DNA of 64,000 nucleotides from Bog-532 sp963720945. Its GTDB lineage: Bacteria; Actinomycetota; Actinomycetes; Streptosporangiales; Streptosporangiaceae. The stretch spans positions 124,001 to 188,000 of the forward strand of contig CAVRHH010000005.1 of assembly GCA_963720945.1 (NCBI GenBank), in the 5' to 3' direction. The notes beneath the pieces are model-generated. The model saw only the letters and a program-made list of their open reading frames with translations. It was not told the origin of the DNA and did not search any database. Of the stretch, positions 16,078 through 25,161 are shown piece after piece; position 1 is the first letter of the stretch; every line of letters begins with the position of its first letter. Position numbers and translations under genes: made by a program.

Positions 16078-17007
16078 CTAGTCGCTGAGCATGTCGATGC
16101 GGCGGAGAATGACGCCCTCCCGCAGGGCCCAGGGACAGATCTCCAGTTCGGGGACGCCGAACAGATCCATCGCCGCGTCGGCCACGATGACTCCGGCCGA
16201 CAACTGCGGGGCCCGGCCGTCCGAGACGCCCGGCAGCCTGACCCGCTCCGCACGGCTCATCGTGGCCAGCCGGGACGCCCAGGTGGCCGCGTCCGTGTCG
16301 CTCAGCACCCGGCGCACGTAGGGTCCATCGCTGGACGGTGCGGCGCCCGCGATCCTGGCCAGCTGCCGGAACGTCTTCGAGGTCGCGACCGCACGATCGG
16401 GCCGCCCGTACCGCATGATGCCGCCGACCGTCCGCGCTATCTCGGTTCGCACGTGCTTGCGCAGATCCCGCGTCTGGGCGGCGCCCGGCGGGTCGGCGCG
16501 GAGCCAGTCGCGGGTCAGGCGGCCCGCGCCGAGCGGCAGGGACACCGCCACATCCGGATCTTCGTCGATACCGGACGCGATCTCCAGTGATCCGCCGCCG
16601 ATGTCCAGGACCAGCAGCCGGCCTGACGACCAGCCGAACCACCGGCGCGCGGCGAGAAAGGTCAGCCGGGCTTCGTCTTCACCGCCTAGTACGTTAATCC
16701 GGGCATCCGTCTGCGCGGTGATCCGGGCGAGCACGGCTTCCCCGTTGACCGCGTCGCGCACCGCGGACGTGGCGAACCCGATGAAGTCCTCGACGCCCTT
16801 GTCCTCGGCGATCCGCATGGCCTCCTCGACGAAGGTGTGGAGCAGGCTTTCCCCCTTGGCGGATAGCCGTCCGTCCTCCTCGATGTGGTCAGCGAGGTGA
16901 AGCTCGGCCTTGTGCGAGAACGCCGGAAGCGGCCGCGCGCCCGCGTACGCGTCGACGACGAGCAGATGAACCGTGTTGGAACCGACGTCGAGCACGCCAA
17001 GCCGCAT
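16078..17007 (-). CDS. ppx: Ppx/GppA-family exopolyphosphatase
   Basis: 309 residues, the short actinobacterial Ppx length. Both actin-fold phosphate loops are present: LGVLDVGSNTVHLLVVDA at the N-terminus and LLVLDIGGGSLEIASG at about residue 132, with the catalytic region GFATSAVRDAVNG between. The enzyme removes phosphate from polyphosphate or converts pppGpp to ppGpp; which substrate is used cannot be told from the sequence. It is transcribed toward the DivIVA-domain gene and lies near the phosphate-related half of the window. Confidence 0.9.
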   Translation of the reverse strand: MRLGVLDVGSNTVHLLVVDAYAGARPLPAFSHKAELHLADHIEEDGRLSAKGESLLHTFVEEAMRIAEDKGVEDFIGFATSAVRDAVNGEAVLARITAQTDARINVLGGEDEARLTFLAARRWFGWSSGRLLVLDIGGGSLEIASGIDEDPDVAVSLPLGAGRLTRDWLRADPPGAAQTRDLRKHVRTEIARTVGGIMRYGRPDRAVATSKTFRQLARIAGAAPSSDGPYVRRVLSDTDAATWASRLATMSRAERVRLPGVSDGRAPQLSAGVIVADAAMDLFGVPELEICPWALREGVILRRIDMLSD

Positions 17008-17189
17008 ACGTTGACGCTACTAACTTCCGGGCCGCCCGGCCTAGCCGGGCGAGCTAAAGGCGCCGAAAGCGCCGCAGAATCGGCCTATTTCCGTTTTGCC
17101 CGCCCGGCCTGCTGGAGCACGACGGTCTTTTTGGGCGAATCAGCGCTAGTCGCCGCCCGGGCGGCCGCTCATCGTCCATCATTGACCGA

Positions 17190-17921
17190 ATGGACCGTCC
17201 GGCCGACACGACGATGCCCGGCACGGGAGGACCGGGCCATCGGGACATATCCGCTCCGTACCGCACCGCCGCAGCCGAACAGCCCGGCCTCGCGGAGGAG
17301 GTCGCCGCGGCCGCGGCCGACAAGCCGGACCTCGCCGCGGCGGTGACCGCAGCGCAAGGCGGCGACGAACAGGCCTTCCGGGCCATCTACCGCGATCTGC
17401 AACCCCGGCTGCTGCGGTATCTGCGGGCCATGGTGGGCGACGACGCCGAGGACGTGGCCTCGGAAGCGTGGCTGCAGATAACGCGGGATCTGGCTGGTTT
17501 CCGTGGTGATTCCGACGGCTTCCGCGGCTGGGCGGCGACCATCGCCCGGCACCGGGCCATGGACCACCAGCGCCGTCACCGCCGCCGCCCGCAGCCGGCG
17601 GCCGCCTCCATCGACGACCTGGCCGATCTGGCGGCCCCCGACGACACGGCCAGGAACGCGCTGGACACGGTGTCCACGGAGGCCGCCATCGCGATGATCG
17701 CCGCGCTCCCGCGGGATCAGGCCGAGGCGGTCATGCTGCGCGTGGTGATGGGGCTGGACGCGGAAAGCGCGGGCCAGGTGCTCGGCAAGAAGGCGGGCGC
17801 CGTCCGGACGGCCGCGTACCGCGGGCTGCGGCGGCTGGCCTCGCGCCTTGATCACCCGCCCGGTGCCCCTTCACCAGCCGGAACGGCGCCGCAAGAACGG
17901 CGGGGCAGCAGTGAGGAGTAA
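17190..17921 (+). CDS. ECF-type RNA polymerase sigma factor
   Basis: 243 residues. A region-2 core spans about residues 60-130 (FRAIYRDLQPRLLRYLRAMV, DDAEDVASEAWLQITRDLAG, WAATIARHRAMDHQRR). Region 4 spans about 160-220 (IAALPRDQAEAVMLRVVMGL, then VLGKKAGAVRTAAYRGLRRL). The N-terminal 50 residues are Ala-rich and not conserved. It is followed 51 bp later by a one-pass membrane protein with octad repeats, the position normally held by an anti-sigma factor. Confidence 0.9.
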   Translation: MDRPADTTMPGTGGPGHRDISAPYRTAAAEQPGLAEEVAAAAADKPDLAAAVTAAQGGDEQAFRAIYRDLQPRLLRYLRAMVGDDAEDVASEAWLQITRDLAGFRGDSDGFRGWAATIARHRAMDHQRRHRRRPQPAAASIDDLADLAAPDDTARNALDTVSTEAAIAMIAALPRDQAEAVMLRVVMGLDAESAGQVLGKKAGAVRTAAYRGLRRLASRLDHPPGAPSPAGTAPQERRGSSEE

Positions 17922-17972
17922 TTCACGCGGCGTAGTGACACACACGGGGACGCGGACGCTGAAGGACATGAG

Positions 17973-19106
17973 ATGAACGCTAGCCGGGATCAGGGAGCCC
18001 CCCGGGCACGCGGGATCGGCCAGGCCGACGCCGAACGGCTGCTCGACGGCGCCCCGGCCGGCTCAGCCATGGGCAACGACCGCCTGGCCCAGCTGCTGAC
18101 GGCCGCGGCGGCACCAGGCCAAACCGGCGAACTGGCCGGCGAGGACGCGGCGGCGGCGGCCTTCACGATGCAGCACCTCTTCCCCGCCGCTGAGCCAACG
18201 GGACGGCGGCCGGCCGCCCGGGTACCGCGCCGGTTCCCGGGCGGCCGGCTCCGCGGCTTCCGGGCCCTCGGCCTGGCGGCCGCCTGCGGCGGCCTCGGTG
18301 TGGCGCTCGCGGCGGCCACCGGCGCCTTCAGCGGCAATGCTCCCGCTGGATCCAGCACGCCGGCCGTCCGCGCGCCCGCCACGGGGGCCCGGCCGGGCGC
18401 GCCGGCGACCGCCCCGCGTCCCGCCAGGTCACCCGGCGGGGCGGCCTCGCCCGGCGCGGCTGCCTCGGCTCCGGCCAGCGGGGTGGCCCCGGTGATCACT
18501 ACCCAGCTATCCGGGCTGTGTACCGAGCTGGCGGGGCGCGTCGCCGCGCTCAACGGTGGCGCGGGCGCGGCGGGGCAGTCGCTGAGCGCGAGCGGGCTGG
18601 AGCAGGCTCTGGCCAGTCCCGCGGTGGCGGGCGCGGCGGCCAGCCCGCCGTACGCGGCCGTGCGGTCCGCCGCCGGCGGCGCGGCCGAGGTGCCGGACTA
18701 CTGCGCGATCCTGCTCGCCCTGCCACGGCTGCCCGAACCGGGCCTGGTACCCGGCTTGCCCGCCGCCGTCCTGGCCAGCCTCCCGGTGGCCACGCTCAGC
18801 CAGCTGAGCGTGCCGGTCCTGTCCGGGCTGCCGGTCTCCGACCTGGTGAAGCTGCCACCCTCGGTGCTGGCGAAGCTGCCGCCGGCCACGCTGGCGAAGC
18901 TGCCCCCGCCGGTGCTGGCCACGTTGCCGCCCGCCGTGCTGGCGACCCTCCCCCCCTCGGTCCTGGCCACGTTGCCGCCCGCCGTGCTGGCGAAGCTGCC
19001 CTCGCCGGTACTCGCGAAGCTGCCACCCTCGGTGCTGTCCGAGCTGCCCGCCCCGGTGCTGTCCACGCTGCCCACGTCGGTACGGGCCGGGCTGGGCCTG
19101 GGCTAA
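17973..19106 (+). CDS. Membrane protein with C-terminal octapeptide repeats; probable anti-sigma partner
   Basis: 377 residues. Residues 1-75 resemble the sigma-binding N-terminus of related actinobacterial partners (ERLLDGAPAGSAMGNDRLAQ, GELAGEDAAAAAF). A membrane helix lies at about 90-112 (ALGLAAACGGLGVALAAATG). An Ala/Pro-rich linker leads to an extracytoplasmic domain with two Cys (LSGLCTELAGRV, DYCAILLAL). Residues 262-373 are 14 uninterrupted octads of consensus LPPxVLAx. The octads are strictly periodic and would suit a solenoid or an extended membrane/wall-facing stalk. The anti-sigma role is inferred from gene order and N-terminal similarity. Confidence 0.75.
   Translation: MNASRDQGAPRARGIGQADAERLLDGAPAGSAMGNDRLAQLLTAAAAPGQTGELAGEDAAAAAFTMQHLFPAAEPTGRRPAARVPRRFPGGRLRGFRALGLAAACGGLGVALAAATGAFSGNAPAGSSTPAVRAPATGARPGAPATAPRPARSPGGAASPGAAASAPASGVAPVITTQLSGLCTELAGRVAALNGGAGAAGQSLSASGLEQALASPAVAGAAASPPYAAVRSAAGGAAEVPDYCAILLALPRLPEPGLVPGLPAAVLASLPVATLSQLSVPVLSGLPVSDLVKLPPSVLAKLPPATLAKLPPPVLATLPPAVLATLPPSVLATLPPAVLAKLPSPVLAKLPPSVLSELPAPVLSTLPTSVRAGLGLG
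18756..19091 (+). repeat. Fourteen 24-bp coding repeats (octapeptide array)
   Basis: A 336-bp array encodes 14 octapeptides, from LPAAVLAS through LPPSVLAK and LPPAVLAT to LPTSVRAG. Leu1, Pro2 and Leu6 are nearly invariant; position 8 alternates among K, T, S, G, E and Q. The DNA copies are diverged at third positions, so the array is maintained by selection or is old, not a recent slippage product. Confidence 0.9.
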
Positions 19107-19119
19107 GTTTGTACTGCTC

Positions 19120-20577
19120 ATGGACGTTGGTGACGGTGACGCGAAGGTTGTGACGGCGGCGCGCAACGGCGACGTGTCGTTCTGGTGGCGTGCGCGGGGC
19201 GGCTTCCCGGCCCGGCGGCCGTCGCTGCCCGGCCCGCTGAGCGTGGACGTGTGCATCGTCGGAGCCGGTTTCACCGGGCTGTGGACGGCGTACTACCTCA
19301 AGCAGGCCGATCCGTCGCTGCGGGTCGTACTGCTGGAGGCCGCTTTCGCCGGGTTCGGCGCTTCTGGCCGCAACGGCGGCTGGCTGACGAGCGCGCTGCC
19401 CGGGTCACGGGAACGGTACGCCCGCGGTCCGGGCGGCGGTGCTGCCGTCCTTGAGCTGCAGCGGCAGCTTCAGCGGACGGTAGATGAGGTCGCGCGGGTC
19501 TGCGGCGCCGAAGGCATCGACGCCGATCTGGTCAAGGGCGGCGAGCTGTCGGTGGCGACCACGCCCGCCCAGCAGCAGCGGCTGCGCGCCGAACTGGCCG
19601 CCGACCGCGGCTGGGGACTGGGCGAGGAAGACGTCCGGTACCTCGGCCCGGCCGAACTGGCCGATCGCGTCCGCATCACCGGGGGACTCGGCGCGCTGTA
19701 TTCGCCGCACTGCGCGCGCATCCAGCCCGCCAAGCTCGTCAGCGGTCTCGCCGCGGCGGTGGAGCGCGCCGGCGCCGAGATCTACGAGGCGACCCCGGTG
19801 ACCCGGATAGTGCCGCGGCGCACCGCGCCGGGAGCGGGCGGCCCGGACACGGCCTGCGCGTGCACGGTCTTCGGCGACGTCACAGCGCCGTTTGTGCTCC
19901 GCGCCACGGAGGGCTTCACCGCCCGGCTGCCCGGCCAGCGCCGGGCGCTGCTGCCGATGAACAGCTCGATGATCGTGACCGAGCCGCTGGATGAGCGCGC
20001 GTGGCAGCGGATCGGCTGGTCCGGGCGGGAGACTATCGGCGACAGTGCGCACGTCTACATGTACGCTCAGCGCACCGCGGACGGCCGGATCGCGATCGGC
20101 GGCCGCGGTATCCCCTACCGGTTCGCGTCCGGGGTTGACGACCGGGGCATGACGCGGCCGGAAGCGATCGACACCCTCGGCCGCATCCTGCGGACGCTGT
20201 TCCCCGCGGCGGCAAGCGCCCGCATCGACCACGCCTGGTGCGGCGTCCTCGGCGTCCCCCGCGACTGGTGCGCGACGGTCACGGCCGACCCGGCATCCGG
20301 TCTGGGATGGGCCGGGGGTTACACCGGCCACGGGGTCGCCGCCGCCAATCTGGCCGGGCGCACGCTCGCCGACCTGGTGACGGGGGCCCGCACCGCGCGG
20401 ACGTCACTTCCCTGGGTCGGTCACCGGACCCGCCGCTGGGAGCCGGAACCGATGCGGTGGGCGGGCGTGCACAGCCTTTACGCCCTGTACCGGGCGGCCG
20501 ACAGCGCCGAAGAGCGCGGCTCGGCACGGACGTCTCCGCTGGCCCGCATCGGGGACCGGATCTCCGGTATCCCCTAA
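19120..20577 (+). CDS. FAD-dependent amine oxidoreductase (DAO/PuuB-like)
   Basis: 485 residues. An N-terminal FAD-binding Rossmann motif VCIVGAGFTGLWTAYYLK at about residue 43 is followed by the acidic end of strand two (VVLLEAAFAGFGASGRNGG), typical of gamma-glutamylputrescine oxidase-like proteins. C-terminal FAD contact: GYTGHGVAAANLAGRTLADL. The expected reaction is oxidation of an amine with release of aldehyde and hydrogen peroxide. Its gene starts 13 bp after the octad-repeat protein, so it may be co-transcribed. The substrate cannot be decided. Confidence 0.85.
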   Translation: MDVGDGDAKVVTAARNGDVSFWWRARGGFPARRPSLPGPLSVDVCIVGAGFTGLWTAYYLKQADPSLRVVLLEAAFAGFGASGRNGGWLTSALPGSRERYARGPGGGAAVLELQRQLQRTVDEVARVCGAEGIDADLVKGGELSVATTPAQQQRLRAELAADRGWGLGEEDVRYLGPAELADRVRITGGLGALYSPHCARIQPAKLVSGLAAAVERAGAEIYEATPVTRIVPRRTAPGAGGPDTACACTVFGDVTAPFVLRATEGFTARLPGQRRALLPMNSSMIVTEPLDERAWQRIGWSGRETIGDSAHVYMYAQRTADGRIAIGGRGIPYRFASGVDDRGMTRPEAIDTLGRILRTLFPAAASARIDHAWCGVLGVPRDWCATVTADPASGLGWAGGYTGHGVAAANLAGRTLADLVTGARTARTSLPWVGHRTRRWEPEPMRWAGVHSLYALYRAADSAEERGSARTSPLARIGDRISGIP

Positions 20578-20675
20578 CGGCGGCGGCCCGGCAGCGCCCG
20601 CGTCCCGGCGGCCTGACGCGCTGTCCCCGGCGGCGGGCGCCAGGCGCAGCCGGCAGGCAGCCGCCCCGCGTCTGC

Positions 20676-20906
20676 TCATGGGCCGCTCAGGCTCGCCTCG
20701 GCCGCGCTCATCAGGCGGTCCAGCTCAGCCGGGTCGGCGGCACCGGCATAGTGGCCGGCCAGCGTGGTGAACAGCGGGAAAGCCCAGAACATCCGGCTGT
20801 ACGTGCCGTACATGACCATCCAGCCGGGATGGCGCTGCCGGAGGCTCTCGGCCATCTGGCGATTGCGCAGACCGGCGTCGTCCCGGTCCCCGCCGGTCGC
20901 GGTCAT
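20676..20906 (-). CDS. Small conserved hypothetical protein
   Basis: 76 residues from GTG/ATG-type start, with the central motif RHPGWMVMYGTYSRMFWAFP. The aromatic stretch W-x-V-x-Y-G-x-Y-S-R-x-F-W-A-F is a recognisable actinobacterial small-protein motif. It contains no membrane helix. Function unknown. It lies 50 bp downstream of the AraC-type regulator gene and on the same strand. Confidence 0.65.
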   Translation of the reverse strand: MTATGGDRDDAGLRNRQMAESLRQRHPGWMVMYGTYSRMFWAFPLFTTLAGHYAGAADPAELDRLMSAAEASLSGP

Positions 20907-20956
20907 CCGCCCTCCCTGCCCGCAGATCCAGCGATACCTGCCGTGGCGGGCTCATG

Positions 20957-21817
20957 TTATGGTTTCGGCTCCGGCGCACGTGGTGCTGTTGCGGCGAATG
21001 TGACATAACGGGCCGGTGGGACACCGATCGTGGCCGTGAAGTCGCGGGTGAGGTGCGCCTGATCGGCGTAGCCGAGGCCGGAAGCCAGGGCCGCCCAGTC
21101 GACGTCACCGCCTTGCTCGGCGCGCATTGCCGCCTCCTGCAGCCGTGCCCGGCGCATCACCCACTTCGGGCTGACGCCGACGTATTCGGCGAACAGCCGC
21201 TGAAGCCGGCGCACCGGCAACCCCAGGGCCGCCGCGAGCTCGCCCACCCGGCGCAACGAGGAATCCCCGGTGATCCGTGTGACCATCGCGGCGACCTGCT
21301 CGGCGACCGGATCCCGGGGGGGCAGGACCGACCTGAGCACCTGCTCGGCCCGCGCCACCATCGCCGCGTCATCCGGAGCGGCCAGGATGGCCCGCCGCGC
21401 CTCCTCCGCCGCCGGTCCGAACAGCTGCGCCGCGGGGACCGTGCGGTTGTTGAGCTCCGCGACGGGACCGTCCCAGAACGGGCGGAAGCCGCCGGCCCGG
21501 AACCGCACCCCCAGCACCGTTCCCCGGCCCTCGAGCCGGCGGGTGAAAAGCCTCTGCTCCACCCCGTAGATGGCCGCTCCCGTCTGCTCGAAAGCCACGT
21601 TGACGTTCGGGTGCGGCAGGATCGTCTGCTCGTGCGGGGACTGACCGCGCAGATCCCAGCGGAGGATCCAGTAGAAGTCGACGAACGGCGCCAGCGCGGC
21701 CGATGGCGGGCAGCGGGTGAGCCCGAACCGGGAAGCCGCCCTCTCCTGGTGCAGCACCCCCCGGCCCAGCGCGCCAGCCACCGCCTGTTCCGCCCGGCCA
21801 GCCCCGGCATCTGCCAT
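20957..21817 (-). CDS. AraC-family transcriptional regulator
   Basis: 286 residues from ATG at 21817. An N-terminal AraC-like cupin/effector part (PSAALAPFVDFYWILRWDLR, LPHPNVNVAFEQTGAAIYG, VLGVRFRAGGFRPF) precedes the double helix-turn-helix domain (about 195-275) with LGLPVRRLQRLFAEYVGVSP and LGYADQAHLTRDFTATIGVP. It is divergent from a DinB-like protein 96 bp away. This pairing of an AraC regulator and a TIGR03086-like protein is common in actinobacteria, and the regulator probably controls its neighbour. Confidence 0.88.
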   Translation of the reverse strand: MADAGAGRAEQAVAGALGRGVLHQERAASRFGLTRCPPSAALAPFVDFYWILRWDLRGQSPHEQTILPHPNVNVAFEQTGAAIYGVEQRLFTRRLEGRGTVLGVRFRAGGFRPFWDGPVAELNNRTVPAAQLFGPAAEEARRAILAAPDDAAMVARAEQVLRSVLPPRDPVAEQVAAMVTRITGDSSLRRVGELAAALGLPVRRLQRLFAEYVGVSPKWVMRRARLQEAAMRAEQGGDVDWAALASGLGYADQAHLTRDFTATIGVPPARYVTFAATAPRAPEPKP

Positions 21818-21913
21818 CTGCCCAGCATAGGCGTCGCGTTTCTTCAAGACGGACAGCTGCGCCCGCCGTAACCTCGACCGGGTGCCAGGCGACTCATGAG
21901 AAGGGAAAATCCG

Positions 21914-22495
21914 GTGAACCTGCACGAAGAGATGGCAGCGGCCGCGGCCGAGGATGCCCGGGTGGTCAGCGGCGTGCGAACGGATCAGCTCACCGCGGCC
22001 ACGCCCTGCCCGGAGTGGGATATGCACGCCCTGCTCAACCACACGATCTTGTGGACCGCGTTCTCCGCCGAGCGCCGGGCCCGGGACGAGCCGCTGCCCG
22101 ACGAGCTGATGAAACGGGACTTCGCCGCCGAGCCCGGTTTCGCGGCCACGTACGCGGCGCAGATCGAGAAGGCCGTGGCGGCCTGGTCCGATCCGCAGGC
22201 CTGGGAACGCGAGCTGACCGTCATGGGCTCCGGGACACCATCGTCCGGCGTGGGGGCCCTGCTCGTGGCCGAGATGGTCCTGCACGGCTGGGACATCGCC
22301 CGGGCCAGCGGCCAGGACTACTCGTGCCCCGGCACCGTCGTGGCCGCCACGGCGGCGGCAGTGAACGCGAACGCGGAACTGTTCCGCAAATACCAGGGGT
22401 TCGCCGAGCCGGTGCCGGCCCCGGCCTCAGCGCCGGCTTTCGAACGCGTGCTGGCCGCGTCCGGCCGCGACCCCCACTGGGCCCCGGAAGCCTGA
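21914..22495 (+). CDS. TIGR03086-like DinB/maleylpyruvate-isomerase-fold protein
   Basis: 193 residues from GTG at 21914, preceded by GAAGGGA. The four-helix DinB-like fold is suggested by TPCPEWDMHALLNHTILWTA and by VLHGWDIARASGQDY; His residues in HALLNH and LHGWD are the usual metal ligands. Proteins of this kind use mycothiol or act as metal-dependent thiol transferases in some cases. It is divergent from the AraC regulator. The substrate is unknown. Confidence 0.8.
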   Translation: MNLHEEMAAAAAEDARVVSGVRTDQLTAATPCPEWDMHALLNHTILWTAFSAERRARDEPLPDELMKRDFAAEPGFAATYAAQIEKAVAAWSDPQAWERELTVMGSGTPSSGVGALLVAEMVLHGWDIARASGQDYSCPGTVVAATAAAVNANAELFRKYQGFAEPVPAPASAPAFERVLAASGRDPHWAPEA

Positions 22496-22523
22496 CGAGC
22501 GACCGGGCTGCGCGGCGGCGCGT

Positions 22524-24341
22524 TCAGGTCCCGGGTGGCGGCGCGCTGACCGCATCCGCGATCGTCCTGACGCCGGGGTGGGTGGCGAGGTCCTCGAGAA
22601 AGACCGGCTTGCCCTCGCCGTCGGCCAGCGGTATCCGCCAGTTGGGATACGCATCCGTCGTGCCGGGCACGTTCTGCGGCTGCCGCTGGCCCACCATGTC
22701 CGGCAGCGAGACGCCGATCAGGAGGGACGGCGTGCGGGCCAGGTAGCCGTACAGCGCGGCCACCTGCTCCGCGAGGCCATGATGCGCTCCCGGTGGGAGC
22801 AGTCCTTCGCGGATCAGTGCGGCGCGCCACGCAGCCAGGGCGGCGTCGGCCTCGGCCCGTTCGGCTTCCGCTGACCTGGCCAGCACGCCCAGTTCCGCCC
22901 GGAGCGCCACATGCTCGCCGGTGAGGAACGCCGCAGCCGGCGGCATGTCGTGGGTGCCGACAGCCGCCAGGCTGTTACGCCGCCAGTCATCCGGCGGCAG
23001 CGGGGTACCGTCGTCGCGGCGCTCGAACCAGAGCATCGAGGTGCCGAGAATGCCGTGCGAGGCCAGGTAGTCACGGATCCACGGGTCGACCGTGCCGAGA
23101 TCCTCGCCGATCGCCAGCACGCCGGCCCGGGCTGCCTCCCGGGCCAGCACCCCCACGGTCGCCACGTGGTCGTACCGGACGTACGTCCCCTGGGCCGGGG
23201 TCATACCCGGCGGAACCCACCACAACCGGGACAGGCCCATCACATGGTCCATCCGGAGCGCCCCGCCGCTCCGTGCCGCCGCGGCGATCAGGTCGGCGAG
23301 CGGCTGATACCGCCGCGCGGCCAGCCGCTCGGGATGCCACGGCTGCGACCCCCAGTCCTGGCCGCGCTGGTTGAACTCGTCAGGCGGCGCGCCGACGGTG
23401 ACGCCCGGGACGGACAGATCCTGATCGGACCAGGCGTCCGCACCGCCCGGGTGAGCGCCCACCGCCAGATCCTGGATGATCCCGATATCCATGCCGGCGT
23501 CGCGCGCGGCCCCCTGGGCCTGGGCGAGCTGGCCGCTGGCCAGCCACTGCAGCCAGGCGTGGAAGTCAGCCTCCCGGGCCAGCCGGCCGCGTTCCATCGT
23601 CACGGTCTCGGAGTCGGCCCGCTTCAGCCTGGCCGGCCAGACCCGCCAGTCCGGGCCGTACTGCTCGGCGAGCACGCACCAGGTGGCCCAGTTCGTCAGC
23701 GCCTGGCCTTCGCGTTCCCGGAACGCGTCAAAGTCCGCGGAGCGCTCCGGGCTCATGGGCACCTGATGCAGGATCTTCAGCGCGGCCCGCTTCGCGGCCC
23801 AGACCGCATCGCGGTCGATCAGCGCGCCGGCCTCGTTCGCGGCCCGCAGCGGCCGGGCGAGCGCCGCGAGGTGCCGCCGCTCCCTGTCGTCGAGGGCGGA
23901 ATACTCCGCGATATCCTCCACCCGCAGGTACAGCGGGCTGACGTACCGCCTGCTCATCGGCAGGTAGGGCGACGTGCTGACCGGCGGCACCGGCTCGGCG
24001 GCGTGCAGCGGGTTGATGAGCACAAATCCCGCGCCCAGGTCACGTGCGCTCCAGGACGCCAGGTCGGCGAGGTCGCGGAAGTCGCCGTGCCCCCAGGACG
24101 CGCGGGACCGGAGCGCGTAGAGCTGAATGGTCAGGCCCCAGGACCGGTGGTCCGGGACCGGCGCGGCCAGGCTGGCCAGCCCCCCGGCATCGGGCAGCGG
24201 CACCTGCGGCGGATCGCCGAGCGCGGCGAGGATCGCTTCGATCGTCTCGGGCGGCACGATGACCGCGGCGCCCGGCGATGCTTCGTAGGACGTTGCCACG
24301 CCCCTGGCCGCTGCTGAGCGCATCAGTTCCGCCACATCCAT
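22524..24341 (-). CDS. malQ: 4-alpha-glucanotransferase (GH77) MalQ
   Basis: 605 residues. Catalytic GH77 features are visible: substrate-binding SWGLTIQLYALRSRASWGHG, nucleophile Asp in LRMDHVMGL, acid/base Glu in AIGEDLGTVD and the third carboxylate in AVGTHDMPP. The enzyme moves maltooligosaccharide segments in glycogen and maltodextrin metabolism. It is shorter than most actinobacterial MalQ (about 700 residues) because the N-terminal extension is reduced. The gene stands alone on the minus strand, 29 bp beyond the convergent DinB-like gene. Confidence 0.92.
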   Translation of the reverse strand: MDVAELMRSAAARGVATSYEASPGAAVIVPPETIEAILAALGDPPQVPLPDAGGLASLAAPVPDHRSWGLTIQLYALRSRASWGHGDFRDLADLASWSARDLGAGFVLINPLHAAEPVPPVSTSPYLPMSRRYVSPLYLRVEDIAEYSALDDRERRHLAALARPLRAANEAGALIDRDAVWAAKRAALKILHQVPMSPERSADFDAFREREGQALTNWATWCVLAEQYGPDWRVWPARLKRADSETVTMERGRLAREADFHAWLQWLASGQLAQAQGAARDAGMDIGIIQDLAVGAHPGGADAWSDQDLSVPGVTVGAPPDEFNQRGQDWGSQPWHPERLAARRYQPLADLIAAAARSGGALRMDHVMGLSRLWWVPPGMTPAQGTYVRYDHVATVGVLAREAARAGVLAIGEDLGTVDPWIRDYLASHGILGTSMLWFERRDDGTPLPPDDWRRNSLAAVGTHDMPPAAAFLTGEHVALRAELGVLARSAEAERAEADAALAAWRAALIREGLLPPGAHHGLAEQVAALYGYLARTPSLLIGVSLPDMVGQRQPQNVPGTTDAYPNWRIPLADGEGKPVFLEDLATHPGVRTIADAVSAPPPGT

Positions 24342-24456
24342 GGCCCCATCGTTCCAGGCTTGCGGCTCCTGGCGACATGACGGGGCCGTACCAGGCCGGC
24401 ACTTGTGGCATACCCCGGGGAAATTTGTTTGATTCGCGCGCTGGGCGTCTCAGGCC

Positions 24457-25161
24457 GTGGCCGGCTCGAGCAGGGGCGCCGCCGGATCCAGCTGCCCCGT
24501 CGCGTTTGTCCTGGCCGCGGCGGGGATTCTGGACGGGCATGCGGCGACCACGCACTGGTCGGAATGTGCCGAGCTGGCCCGCCGCTATCCGCGGGTGTCG
24601 GTCGACCCCGGGGTGCTGTACGTGGACGAAGGAGACGTGCTCACCTCGGCGGGCAGCGCCGCCAGCCTGGACCTGTGCCTGCACGTGGTGCAGCGCGACT
24701 ACGGGACGGAGGTCGCCAGCCGGCTGGCCCGTGACCTGGTGGTGCCGCTGCACCGGGATGGCGGGCAGGCCCAGTACATCGAGACGCCAATGCCGGAGCT
24801 GGCTGAGGGCAGCCTGTTCGCTGACACCCTGACCTGGCTGCAAGCGCACCTGGACGAGGCGGTAACCGTCCGGGACCTGGCCGCGCGGGCAGCCATGAGC
24901 CCCCGCACGTTCGCCCGCCGGTTCCTGGCCAGTACCGGGGCGACCCCGTATCAGTGGATCGTGCGGGAGCGTATCCGTCTCGCGCAGCGCCTGCTCGAAA
25001 CGAGCGACCTGCCCATCGAGGCGGTCGCGCGCGGCGCCGGTTTCTGCACGGCCGGGAATCTGCGTAAGCACTTCGGGCGCGCCCTGCAGACCAGCCCGCA
25101 GGCGTACCGGCATGCGTTCCGGGCCCGGCGGCCCCCGCAGCCCCGGCCCGCGCCTGGCTGA
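24457..25161 (+). pseudogene. 5'-truncated GlxA/DJ-1-type AraC regulator
   Basis: The supported part begins inside the amidotransferase-like domain at PVAFVLAAAGILDGHAATTH, where full-length relatives have a preceding 100-residue domain ending CSGAFVLAAAGLLDG. It then continues as a normal GlxA-type protein: VLYVDEGDVLTSAGSAASLD, and a double helix-turn-helix (VRDLAARAAMSPRTFARRF, RGAGFCTAGNLRKHFGRAL). No upstream frame encodes the missing N-terminus, so the 5' end is deleted. The DNA-binding domain is intact and a product from an internal start could be made, but normal ligand sensing is lost. Confidence 0.65.
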
